Assembly: GCF_007741535.1 (NCBI RefSeq)
Contig: NZ_CP036525.1
Location: 5,146,001-5,210,000, forward strand
Source of the DNA: Rubripirellula lacrimiformis
Lineage (GTDB): Bacteria > Planctomycetota > Planctomycetia > Pirellulales > Pirellulaceae
Direction: 5' to 3'
Length of the DNA stretch: 64,000 bases
Shown: positions 27,381-34,672 of the stretch, one piece after another
Layout of the letters: every line of letters starts with the position of its first letter
How positions within the stretch are numbered: position 1 is the first letter of the stretch
Made by a program: the position numbers and the translations under genes
The notes under the pieces: generated by a model
What the model was told of the DNA's origin: nothing
What the model saw: only the letters and a program-made list of their open reading frames with translations
The model's database searches: none

Positions 27381-27695
27381 ATGCCCACAGAAACTCTGAT
27401 CAGCGTTTTGCCGACTGACGACGACCACAACCGGTTGGTGATTGTGATCCAGCGTGGCGAGCCCGACGATTGCGAATCGGGCGGTGACCGAATGATGCTA
27501 CGCCAGGAATCGTATTCGCCTGACGTGGGCTGGTTCACCCAGAGCTGCTTGCCGATTCAACCGGAACAGATGGCCGGCTTGAAAGCCGCCCTCACCGGAA
27601 ACTCTGCCAGAAATCTGCATCGACCGTCGCGATCGCACTTCGAAGCTTCCCCCGTGCTCAGCTTCTGCGAAGCCGCAGCCGCCCGAGTCGGATAG
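27381..27695 (+). CDS. Small conserved-looking protein, unknown function
   Basis: 104 residues, ATG at 27381, no signal or membrane segment. A beta-rich start (SVLPTDDDHNRLVIVIQRG) is followed by LRQESYSPDVGWFTQSCLPI then QPEQMAGLKAAL, a pattern (GWFxQ...LxPEQxxxLxxAL) I associate with small planctomycete hypothetical proteins. The last 30 residues look unstructured. It is divergent from the ferredoxin gene with 118 bases between them. No function can be given. Confidence 0.6.
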   Translation: MPTETLISVLPTDDDHNRLVIVIQRGEPDDCESGGDRMMLRQESYSPDVGWFTQSCLPIQPEQMAGLKAALTGNSARNLHRPSRSHFEASPVLSFCEAAAARVG

Positions 27696-27745
27696 ATCCC
27701 CGTTGGCCGTGATGCCACGGGCGTGGGGGCGGTGTGGGGTGTGGA

Positions 27746-27775
27746 TTCCCGGCCGCTCACGCGATCACGGCTCAC
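27746..27775. repeat. Dispersed repeat B, copy 1
   Basis: TTCCCGGCCGCTCACGCGAT followed by CACGGCTCAC; matches 40111-40140 at 29 of 30 bases. Both are preceded by GCCACGGGC, so the shared element is longer, with a variable middle. Confidence 0.85.
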
Positions 27776-27784
27776 TACAATCGA

Positions 27785-27809
27785 CAAACCCTTGGCGGGT
27801 CTCGCAACC
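27785..27809. repeat. Dispersed repeat C, copy 1
   Basis: CAAACCCTTGGCGGGTCTCG then CAACC; 22 of 25 bases match 34075-34099. It lies just beyond repeat B, between the small gene and bacterioferritin. Confidence 0.6.
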
Positions 27810-27866
27810 AACGGACCGCCCCGGCGTTCCAATCGAACGCCGACACGTTGCTCCGAAACGAACTCT

Positions 27867-28319
27867 CTAGCCCGATTTGCGTGCCGAATTGGCTGCTGAG
27901 GCGGTGCTGGTGTCACGCAGCAACTTGGTGTACTCGTCGACGCCTTCTTGTTCGTCGTTGAGAATGTCTTCCAAGAAGACCACCAGGGCACGATTTCCTT
28001 CGGCAAGTTCCAGCGCCTTTTCGTACATTTCCACGGCCTTGGCTTCGAATTCCAGGCTGAACTGCAACACTTCGAATAGGTCGCGAGACTGTTTGATTTC
28101 GTTGCGAGTGGCGACTGGCACACCGCCCAACGCGACAATCTTGTTGCCGATCAATTGAGCGTGACCGAACGATTCCTTGGCATCGCCGATGAACTTATCT
28201 GCGTAAACCTCGCGCCAAACGCCTTCGACGATGAAACTGGCCTGCGAGTACTGGGCGACGCCAGTCCATTCGTGCTTCAGGATTTCGTTCAGGTGCGCGA
28301 TCAATTCTTGGTTAGCCAT
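27867..28319 (-). CDS. bfr: Bacterioferritin-like ferritin
   Basis: 150 residues, four-helix ferritin-like protein for iron storage. Di-iron ligands sit in the expected helices: Glu in LNEILKHEWTGVAQY, Glu-x2-His-type AKESFGHAQLIGNKI, Glu in FSLEFEAKAVEMYEKALEL, and EDILNDEQEGVDEYTKLL. The start at 28319 (MANQELIAHLNEIL) is the family start; a 15-codon longer frame exists. Length is close to Bfr (about 158). The haem-binding Met of true bacterioferritin is not obvious, so it may be non-haem. It lies close to a 2Fe-2S ferredoxin gene; bacterioferritin-associated ferredoxins reduce Bfr in other bacteria, but this ferredoxin is of another type. Confidence 0.85.
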   Translation of the reverse strand: MANQELIAHLNEILKHEWTGVAQYSQASFIVEGVWREVYADKFIGDAKESFGHAQLIGNKIVALGGVPVATRNEIKQSRDLFEVLQFSLEFEAKAVEMYEKALELAEGNRALVVFLEDILNDEQEGVDEYTKLLRDTSTASAANSARKSG

Positions 28320-28600
28320 GGAAAACGTCCTTATTCCGGTGCGATCAAAAGGTAAGTGCGACAAGCAATTTTAGCGATCCGCCAGTTGCGACAGAAGGGC
28401 TCGCCCGGCTGGTTGGGGGATCCACGGGGCCAACCTCGCCAACGAATCGCTAATCGTCAAAGTCGACACAATCTGCACTTTCCACAGAATCCGCTCAAGT
28501 GGTACCAGCAGTCAGGCCGATGAGAGTCCAGCGCGGAAAGAGTTTTCGCCTCCCAACCTAAAATGCTCTCCATGCCATTCGACGACAGGAATCTGATTCG

Positions 28601-29758
28601 ATGAAAGCGGTAGCCCTAACCCTGATGACCACCATCGCAATGACGTTGATGGTCGCCAGCCCTGCCAACGCTGAAATCGCTTGGCAAACGAATCTTCGCA
28701 CCGCACACGCCAAGGCCCAGGCCGAAGGAAAGCTGTTGCTGCTGCACTTCTTTACCGACAACTGCGTCTGGTGCGACCGGCTAGAAGAAGGCGCGTTCTT
28801 GGATCCGTCGGTCAACTCTGCGATCGAAGAGAAGTTTGTGGCGGTCAAGGTGCACGCCGGCCAAAGCCCCAAGCTGGCCGAAATGTTCAAGGTCACGAAA
28901 TTCCCGACGGATGTTGTCGTTAATATCGAAGGCAAAACGCTGTCCCACGGCGTCAGCCCTCAACAACCCGATCGATACATCGCGATGTTGGTCGGTGCTG
29001 TCCGCAGTGCTCCCACGCCTGCCGCACCCGGTTCGCCGATGATCGCGGGCACACCTGCTGCTGCACCGCCCGCTGGTGCTCCTGCCTATGCAGTTGCCGC
29101 CAAGCCGACCGAAACCGCCGCCGCACCGGTTGGTCCCAAGTCACCACCCGCATCGACAGCCGCTAGCTGGGAATTGCCCAGCGGGCCCAATGCGATTGCC
29201 GCCAAGAATCGCTTGGTCAGCAACAGCACCGAAGGACTCTCTTTGGCCATGCCAGGCGATGTCGCCAGCCCGTCGCCAGCCAAAGCGGTGGAATCCTCCA
29301 AGCCAGCCAACACGTCGGTCGCCGCAGCGAAACCGGCTGCCAGCAAGCCAGCGGCCGCAAAGTCCTCGTCCCATCAACCTGAACTGGCCATGGACGGTTA
29401 CTGTGCCGTTACCGTGGTCGACGATGCCGAGTGGGTCGAAGGCAGCCCCGAATTCGGAGTCATCCACTTGGGCAAGCTGTACTTGTTCTCCTCAGACGCC
29501 AAGAAAAAGAAGTTCCTGGCTCAACCGGTCCCCTACACACCCGTGCTGAACGAGATCGATGTGGTCCGTTTCTTCGAAGAACAAGTGATCGTGCCGGGCA
29601 AACGTGAATGGGCCATGCAAGATCCGTTCAACAAACGAATGTTCTTCTTTGCCGACAAAGCGTCCATGCTGCACTTCGAAAACACCTACGAACGCTATGT
29701 CGACGCCGCCATCGACGTCATGGACAAAGCCGTCAAAGAATCGAACCCCGGTTCGTAA
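28601..29758 (+). CDS. Secreted thioredoxin-fold protein with C-terminal YHS-like domain
   Basis: 385 residues. Signal peptide (ALTLMTTIAMTLMVASPANA), then a thioredoxin_7/DUF255-like domain (about 25-130) with a CVWC motif at 55-58 in LLLHFFTDNCVWCDRLEE and cis-Pro strand VTKFPTDVVVN. An Ala/Pro/Lys-rich linker (about 135-255) leads to a domain with LAMDGYCAVTVVDD, GVIHLGKLYLFSSDAKKKKF, a YHS-like metal-binding pattern with a single clear Cys, and a final KRMFFFADKASMLHFENTYERY segment. A periplasmic thiol-redox role, perhaps in metal handling, is inferred. The gene ends at a strong terminator (29807-29839). Confidence 0.82.
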   Translation: MKAVALTLMTTIAMTLMVASPANAEIAWQTNLRTAHAKAQAEGKLLLLHFFTDNCVWCDRLEEGAFLDPSVNSAIEEKFVAVKVHAGQSPKLAEMFKVTKFPTDVVVNIEGKTLSHGVSPQQPDRYIAMLVGAVRSAPTPAAPGSPMIAGTPAAAPPAGAPAYAVAAKPTETAAAPVGPKSPPASTAASWELPSGPNAIAAKNRLVSNSTEGLSLAMPGDVASPSPAKAVESSKPANTSVAAAKPAASKPAAAKSSSHQPELAMDGYCAVTVVDDAEWVEGSPEFGVIHLGKLYLFSSDAKKKKFLAQPVPYTPVLNEIDVVRFFEEQVIVPGKREWAMQDPFNKRMFFFADKASMLHFENTYERYVDAAIDVMDKAVKESNPGS

Positions 29759-29806
29759 GGAACAACTCGTCAGCGATCCAGCTGATCGAAGTCAACCATT
29801 CCAAAG

Positions 29807-29839
29807 AGCCTCGTCGATCAAAATCGGCGAGGCTTTTTT
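29807..29839 (+). terminator. Intrinsic terminator after the thioredoxin-fold gene
   Basis: AGCCTCGTCGAT and ATCGGCGAGGCT form a 12-bp stem (one wobble) around CAAA, followed by six T. It lies 49 bases after the stop codon. Confidence 0.9.
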
Positions 29840-29913
29840 CGTTGCCATGCCGCATCGTCAAAACGCATGGCCCGCTGCCCCAAACGGTGCGCAGTCGACA
29901 CCCATCGTATCGA

Positions 29914-30406
29914 CACCCATCGTTTAACCGCGTGGGCATCGCCCCGTGCGTTCACCCACCAAAACGCGCGGCCCGATAGGCACGCGGTGAAACGACCGCA
30001 TGAACTGGACCGCATATCGACACCCATCGTTTAACCGCGTGGGCATCGCCCCGTGCGTCCACCCACCAATACGCGCGGCCCGATGAGGCACGCGGTGAAA
30101 CGACCGTGTGGACTGGACCGCATATCGACACCCATCGTTTAACCGCGTGGGCATCGCCCCGTGCGTCCACCCACCAAAACGCGCGGCCCGATGGGCACGC
30201 GGTTAAACGAGCGTGTGGACTGGACAGCACATCGCCCCCCATCGTTTAACAGCGTGGGCATCGCCCCGTGCGTCCACCCACCAAAACGCGCGGCCCGATA
30301 GGCACGCGGTGAAACGACCGCATGAACTGGACCGCATGGACTGGACAGCATATCGCCCCCCATCGTTTAACCGCGTGGGCATCGCCCCGTGCGTCCACCC
30401 ACCGAT
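29914..30406. repeat. Array of about five 107-bp units, each an imperfect palindrome
   Basis: Units begin at 29914, 30021, 30129, 30236 and 30357 (the last partial) with a period of 107-108, except one of 121 that carries an extra 14 bases. Within unit 3, CGTTTAACCGCGTGGGCATCG without its last base (30136-30155) pairs with the matching arm to 30209 over 21 positions with two mismatches; the loop is 32 bases. Other units keep the arms with one or two changes. Neither strand has a coding signal; frames that cross it are by-products of the repeat. Confidence 0.93.
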
Positions 30407-30438
30407 ACGCGTTTGCTGCGTGATGGGCTCGTAGATCG

Positions 30439-30720
30439 CTACTGGTTGACGCCGATTTCTTGTTCGGCATAACCGGGGCGGACGCCTGACAGGATGGCTA
30501 CACCGCAGGTGAAGGCCGCGACCGCGATGGCGGCCCATACGCCTCGCGCGACCGGTTTCCCGTAACGACTGCGCACCGCTTGGATGCTGCGCAACTGGTA
30601 AGGCTGGTCCCAGGGGCCGACGGCGATGAAAGTTGCGATCATCGACATGGCGACCGATAGACCGCCGACCAGGGGTTCGTCGTAACTCAAGTTGTCTCTC
30701 CTACCTGACTGCCGCAACAT
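30439..30720 (-). CDS. Small membrane protein, unknown function
   Basis: 93 residues with two hydrophobic segments, SVAMSMIATFIAVGPWDQPYQ (about 20-40) and GVWAAIAVAAFTCGVAILSG (about 60-80), joined by a basic loop (SIQAVRSRYGKPVARG). The ATG at 30720 lies 18 bases after the stop of the HEAT/TPR gene, so the two are probably co-transcribed. No family recognised. The 3' end abuts the palindromic repeat array. Confidence 0.65.
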   Translation of the reverse strand: MLRQSGRRDNLSYDEPLVGGLSVAMSMIATFIAVGPWDQPYQLRSIQAVRSRYGKPVARGVWAAIAVAAFTCGVAILSGVRPGYAEQEIGVNQ

Positions 30721-30737
30721 GCGATCGGACTCGCTAC

Positions 30738-31409
30738 TTACGAATCGTTGGCCTGGCGCAGTTTTCGTTCGATCATACGAATTTGGGCGCGAGCGTTCTC
30801 CAGATCCGGACAGATATCCAGGCTGCGTTTCAGCGCCGACACAGCCGCTTCGCCATCGCCCAACATCAATCGGCATCTGGCTAGCCCCTGCCAAGCCGGA
30901 TAATGATACCGGCAATGCCACAGACACGCACTGTACGCCGCTTCGGCTTGAAAGAAGTTCTCGAGGCCGTGCCAACAGATCGCCAGTTGGTGATGGGCTT
31001 CGGCGTACAACGGAGCCTGATCCACCAAGATCATCGTCGGCGCAAGTGCGCCGGCGTACTCACCGCCATCGTTCAGGTGCATCACCTTCAACAATTGTTG
31101 GTGGTGCATCGGAGCAGCGTCGCGTACCAACAGGGCGCGGAACGAATCGTCCGCCGCCAACCGGACTCCGCGATCCGAATCGCAGAGCGCACGGCCCAGC
31201 GGTTCAATCGCCGAATGATCTCCCAACATGCCCAGAGACAAGGCCGACGCACGCCGCAGTTCCACATCACCACGACGCAACAGCGACGTCAAAGTGGATT
31301 CGCAGTAGTGATCGTCCACATCGGAAGCGAACTGAGGCGAATCCGCGGAGTTCAAGTAACGACGATAGGCGGTCGCTAGTCGAGTGGTCCTGACCAAGGG
31401 TGTAGTCAC
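30738..31409 (-). CDS. HEAT- and TPR-repeat protein
   Basis: 223 residues. First half: HEAT/PBS-lyase-type repeats (LTSLLRRGDVELRRASALSLG, SAIEPLGRALCDSDRGVRLAADDS). Second half: TPR repeats (YAEAHHQLAICWHGLENFFQ, PAWQGLARCRLMLGDGEAAV, ALKRSLDICPDLENA). Such a combination suggests a protein-binding scaffold; no enzyme motif is present. I chose a GTG at 31409 because GGAG precedes it at suitable spacing and the repeats start soon after; the frame runs on to a TTG at 31535. A downstream small membrane protein gene overlaps the same transcript. Partners are unknown. Confidence 0.7.
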   Translation of the reverse strand: MTTPLVRTTRLATAYRRYLNSADSPQFASDVDDHYCESTLTSLLRRGDVELRRASALSLGMLGDHSAIEPLGRALCDSDRGVRLAADDSFRALLVRDAAPMHHQQLLKVMHLNDGGEYAGALAPTMILVDQAPLYAEAHHQLAICWHGLENFFQAEAAYSACLWHCRYHYPAWQGLARCRLMLGDGEAAVSALKRSLDICPDLENARAQIRMIERKLRQANDS

Positions 31410-31970
31410 AATCTCTCCGTCGTGTGGGGTTACGCATCGTTCGTTTCGCCGAGGCAAGCCATTTTGGCTCCACCGCAACCGGATCACGAATCCGTCATCG
31501 CTGGCCCGTTCTGCTGGATCGTTGTTGGTGGCCAACGCGAGGCATGTTAGTCACGCTCCAGTGCCGGACAAGGCTCCCTGAGCCAATCGCGGCGGCTACG
31601 GACCGCGGCGAACACCTGTAATGGAACGATCCAAGCCAATAAAGAGCGTCAGCGGACCGGCAGCTGGTTGATATCCAAGGTCCAATCCGCGTAGCCTGGT
31701 CAATACAGGGGCTACCGCGGGGTCCCCTGCGTCGCGGCTATACTGGTCGAGTCTAGTCACAGCGGCAGGCGGCAACAACTGGCCAAAACCCAGTGTTTTT
31801 CGCAATTTCGGGTGATTTCGGGCCGATCCGCTTTCGCCAAACACAGCCCCCCACAACACCCTGTCTTCGCGGTCATCCAACTTGATGGATTCCTCACAAA
31901 CCACCTAGGCGATCCAGTGTCAACAAATGTCGGGCAGTCGCCCAGCACGGTGAACCCCAAGGGTGTGCCA
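31410..31970. other. Intergenic region between divergent genes
   Basis: About 560 bases. A frame continuous with the STN-like gene runs back to 31812, but the signal peptide begins only at 31971, so this part is taken as leader. No RNA structure or operator recognised. Confidence 0.4.
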
Positions 31971-33140
31971 ATGTCAGAAAAATCGTCACGAGACTTCCTG
32001 TTTTTAGCCAGACTTTTGGGCGGCATGATCGTTTGGACCGGTTTGGGCGCTTCGGCAGTTCTGGCTGCATCCCCGGTCAACGAGTTGTCCGAACGCGACC
32101 GCAGTGTCCGCGCGATGGCTTCGCCTACCACGGGGATCATCAATGGATTGCCATTTCGTGACGCCATCGACCGATTCACCAGCGGTGTGAAGGTCAACGT
32201 TTGGCTGGACCGCCATATCGACCCAACCGCCCCGGTTCAGATTGGCCAGGTTGGGCCCACACCGTTTGCAGCGATCGACAGCATCGCCGCATCGCGGGGA
32301 TGCGTGGTGCACTGGGTTGCCGGCGTGGTGATCGTCGGACGCGCTGAATGGGTGGACCGCGTTTCGGCGGAAGTGATGTCGTTGAAAACCAAGGGCGACC
32401 GCGATGTCGCCGCGCAAATCCACTGGGACGCTCTAGCGACCCCTGACGAGGCGCTATCAGCATCGCTGGACCGATCAGATCCGGGCGGGACTGCAGCACC
32501 AAATGCATCGCTGCCCCATGACCTGTGGCCGGCGACCACTTGGCATGACATCCATCGCGATGTCGCAACTTTGTTGGTCCGCAGCCAGTTTCTGGATTTC
32601 GACGACGCCGAATCCGTATCGAAAGCCGTGCCGGCCGAGCAAGTGACGCGGTTGTATCGATGGCCGGATCTGACCACCGTCCGTGAAGCCATCCAAAAGG
32701 AAGACGCGGGGGCGAAAGTCCGAGTCAACGACGCGGCGCTGCTGATCCGAGCAACCGCGAAAGCACACCGGATGGCCGTGCAAGCGATTCTGTCCACTCC
32801 GATCGAAGCTCCCAACGACCGTGCGGGAAACCAGAATCGGGCTGGAAACCGGGGCGGCAATCCAGCTGCGAACCCGCCGGCCGGTGCAGCAACCGGCAGC
32901 GATATGCCGCGATTTTCGTTGAAATCAAAGACAGCCGCTCGCAACGCACTGAACCAACTTTGCCAAGCCGCCGGTCGAACTTGCCGCATCGAATCGACGG
33001 CTGCGGCGGCTTGTGAAGCGATCGTACAGATCGAAGAGTCCGACGTGACGCTGCCTGATCTGATCGGCAAGGTCGCCGCCCTGGCGGGATGCCAAGCGAC
33101 CTGGACGGACACCGAAGTGGTGATCTCGGTGGCTCCCTAA
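31971..33140 (+). CDS. Exported protein with STN-like domains, unknown function
   Basis: 389 residues. N-terminal signal or anchor (DFLFLARLLGGMIVWTGLGASAVLAAS). An STN-like (secretin/TonB short N-terminal) module follows: LPFRDAIDRFTSGVKVNVWL then FAAIDSIAASRGCVVHWVAG and VVIVG. A similar one closes the protein: TAARNALNQLCQAAGRTCRI, VTLPDLIGKVAALAGCQATW, EVVISVAP. Between them lie a helical stretch (DVATLLVRSQFLDFDD...) and an Asn/Gly/Pro-rich linker (about 280-310). Paired cysteines in the last module could form a disulfide. No barrel follows, so it is not a secretin itself. A link to the T2SS locus at the other end of the window is a guess. Confidence 0.65.
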   Translation: MSEKSSRDFLFLARLLGGMIVWTGLGASAVLAASPVNELSERDRSVRAMASPTTGIINGLPFRDAIDRFTSGVKVNVWLDRHIDPTAPVQIGQVGPTPFAAIDSIAASRGCVVHWVAGVVIVGRAEWVDRVSAEVMSLKTKGDRDVAAQIHWDALATPDEALSASLDRSDPGGTAAPNASLPHDLWPATTWHDIHRDVATLLVRSQFLDFDDAESVSKAVPAEQVTRLYRWPDLTTVREAIQKEDAGAKVRVNDAALLIRATAKAHRMAVQAILSTPIEAPNDRAGNQNRAGNRGGNPAANPPAGAATGSDMPRFSLKSKTAARNALNQLCQAAGRTCRIESTAAAACEAIVQIEESDVTLPDLIGKVAALAGCQATWTDTEVVISVAP

Positions 33141-33297
33141 CGCTTCGATTCGGCCACCGGTTTCGAAAATTCCGCGTCCCCGAGCGCTGTCACCGGGCCA
33201 TGGACGGGCACTTTGTTTGGATCCACCGGGGTCAGCAAGTCATGTGGATTTGCACCGAACCCCGCCCGTGACCGTCACGATCCGCAGAGTCTCAGCG

Positions 33298-33969
33298 ATG
33301 TCGAAACGCGTTTCCCACGGTCTTCTAGACCCGTTTGTCGGTCCCTGTTTGCAATCGCTGTACCCGTACCTGTCGATCCCCAAGCGGTTTCCGCCGGAGG
33401 GCATCGTGTTGGTGGGACACCTATCGGCGATCGCCGGTGCGATCGGGTTTGCGTTTAGCACATCGACATGGTGGGGCGGCGGATTGGCCTCTGCCGGCGT
33501 GATCGGCAATCACTTGGCCGACTGTGTGGACGGCACGCATGCTCGACGCACCGGGCAATGTCGAAACGGTGGGGAACTGTTGGACCATTTCACCGATCCA
33601 CTCTCGTTCGCCTATTGGATGATCGGCATCGGGGTGGCCGCAGGCAGTTTGCAGATGGCACTGGCCGCAGTGGTGATTCTGTTCGCGATCGCGGTCCTGA
33701 CCAACATCAAAGCCAAGCTGGTTGGCGAGTTCACACTGTCCGCGTTCGGCCCGACCGAGCTGAAAGCAATCCTGGTCGGATCGGGCCTAACGATCGCGTT
33801 GGTGCACGCCTTTGCACCGGAGTGGGCGGTGATCACCACCGCTATCGGCTTTGCAGCGTTGATCACCGTCGGTGCGATCCAGTTGCCGGTCCAACTGTAT
33901 CAGTCGGTGCGGGACGTGAACCAGTTCGGCGGCCAACCCGACACCAGCGAATGGGAAGTACGTCGATAG
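33298..33969 (+). CDS. CDP-alcohol phosphatidyltransferase family protein
   Basis: 223 residues, polytopic. The family signature D-x2-DG-x2-AR-x8-G-x3-D-x3-D is complete: DCVDGTHARRTG then GGELLDHFTD, giving all four catalytic aspartates and metal sites. About five hydrophobic helices follow and precede it (IVLVGHLSAIAGAIGFAFS, SFAYWMIGIGVAAGSLQMAL, VVILFAIAVLTNI, AILVGSGLTIALVHAF, AVITTAIGFAALITVGAI). It transfers a CDP-activated lipid to an alcohol at the inner membrane; which one (ethanolamine, choline, inositol, glycerol-P) cannot be read. The ATG at 33298 is preferred to a GTG ten codons upstream. Confidence 0.88.
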   Translation: MSKRVSHGLLDPFVGPCLQSLYPYLSIPKRFPPEGIVLVGHLSAIAGAIGFAFSTSTWWGGGLASAGVIGNHLADCVDGTHARRTGQCRNGGELLDHFTDPLSFAYWMIGIGVAAGSLQMALAAVVILFAIAVLTNIKAKLVGEFTLSAFGPTELKAILVGSGLTIALVHAFAPEWAVITTAIGFAALITVGAIQLPVQLYQSVRDVNQFGGQPDTSEWEVRR

Positions 33970-34672
33970 CCCCAACGGAACCACGACGAATCTCCCAACG
34001 ACGAATCTCCTATGACAAATCCACCGTAGCGAATGCCGCCAAGACTGTCGGCAATTCCCCCCCCCTCAACGGCCCAAACCGTTGGCGAGTCTCGCTACCG
34101 ATGGCTGCGAATCAAGATGACCACCCAAATCGGTCGTTGGGGACGCCGTCTTGGGAGTCCACCGCGGGAGGGTTGCGGGGCAGAGTCGCCGGGTGTTGCG
34201 GATTTTACGGGGAGTGCGGCTCCCACATTCCGGGTGGTTGATGGCGGCCAGGCAAGAGCGGTACCTGGCAATCTGTTCAGGGAGACGCCCAATCGAGGCG
34301 ATCGAGCCTGCATAATCGTCAAACTTGATACCGCCGTTCATCCAGGGCCCCCAATCCTCCCGTTTTGCCCTGGCGTTCTCTTTTACGTGCTTAACGCTTC
34401 ACACGTAGACGATGTAGTCAGTGCATCGAGTTCCTCTTTGCCAGTGAGCACAGCTTACGCGGATCGGATTATCCGCGGCAGTGGTGCCACTAGCAACCTG
34501 GGATGCCAGATCATCGACAGTCGCGACGACAGTTTTAGTCTCCGACGCGTTTTGATCAGCGTGCCATTTCGCACGGGGGAATTTCGAGTGTCACGTTACC
34601 GATGCCGGAGCATCGGGAGTTTCAAGCTGCGTCCAATGCAACACATGTGTTGTTTCCTGTGGAGAATTGAAG
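33970..34672. other. About 700-base leader region of the YTV gene
   Basis: No supported gene. It contains a direct duplication (ACGACGAATCTCC twice near 33985-34010), a nine-C tract near 34057-34065, dispersed repeat C at 34075-34099, and a small GGGAG-CTCCC hairpin near 34213. The promoter of the downstream YTV gene must lie here. Confidence 0.45.
34075..34099. repeat. Dispersed repeat C, copy 2
   Basis: CAAACCGTTGGCGAGTCTCG then CTACC; 22 of 25 bases match 27785-27809. Confidence 0.6.

Noticed and set aside
29914-30406. CRISPR array
   Set aside because: Units are 107 bp and nearly identical throughout, with no unique spacers and no cas genes nearby.
29924-30538. Several overlapping minus-strand frames of about 70-110 codons in the 107-bp repeats
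   Set aside because: Composition follows the repeat and frames shift between units; no ribosome-binding site.
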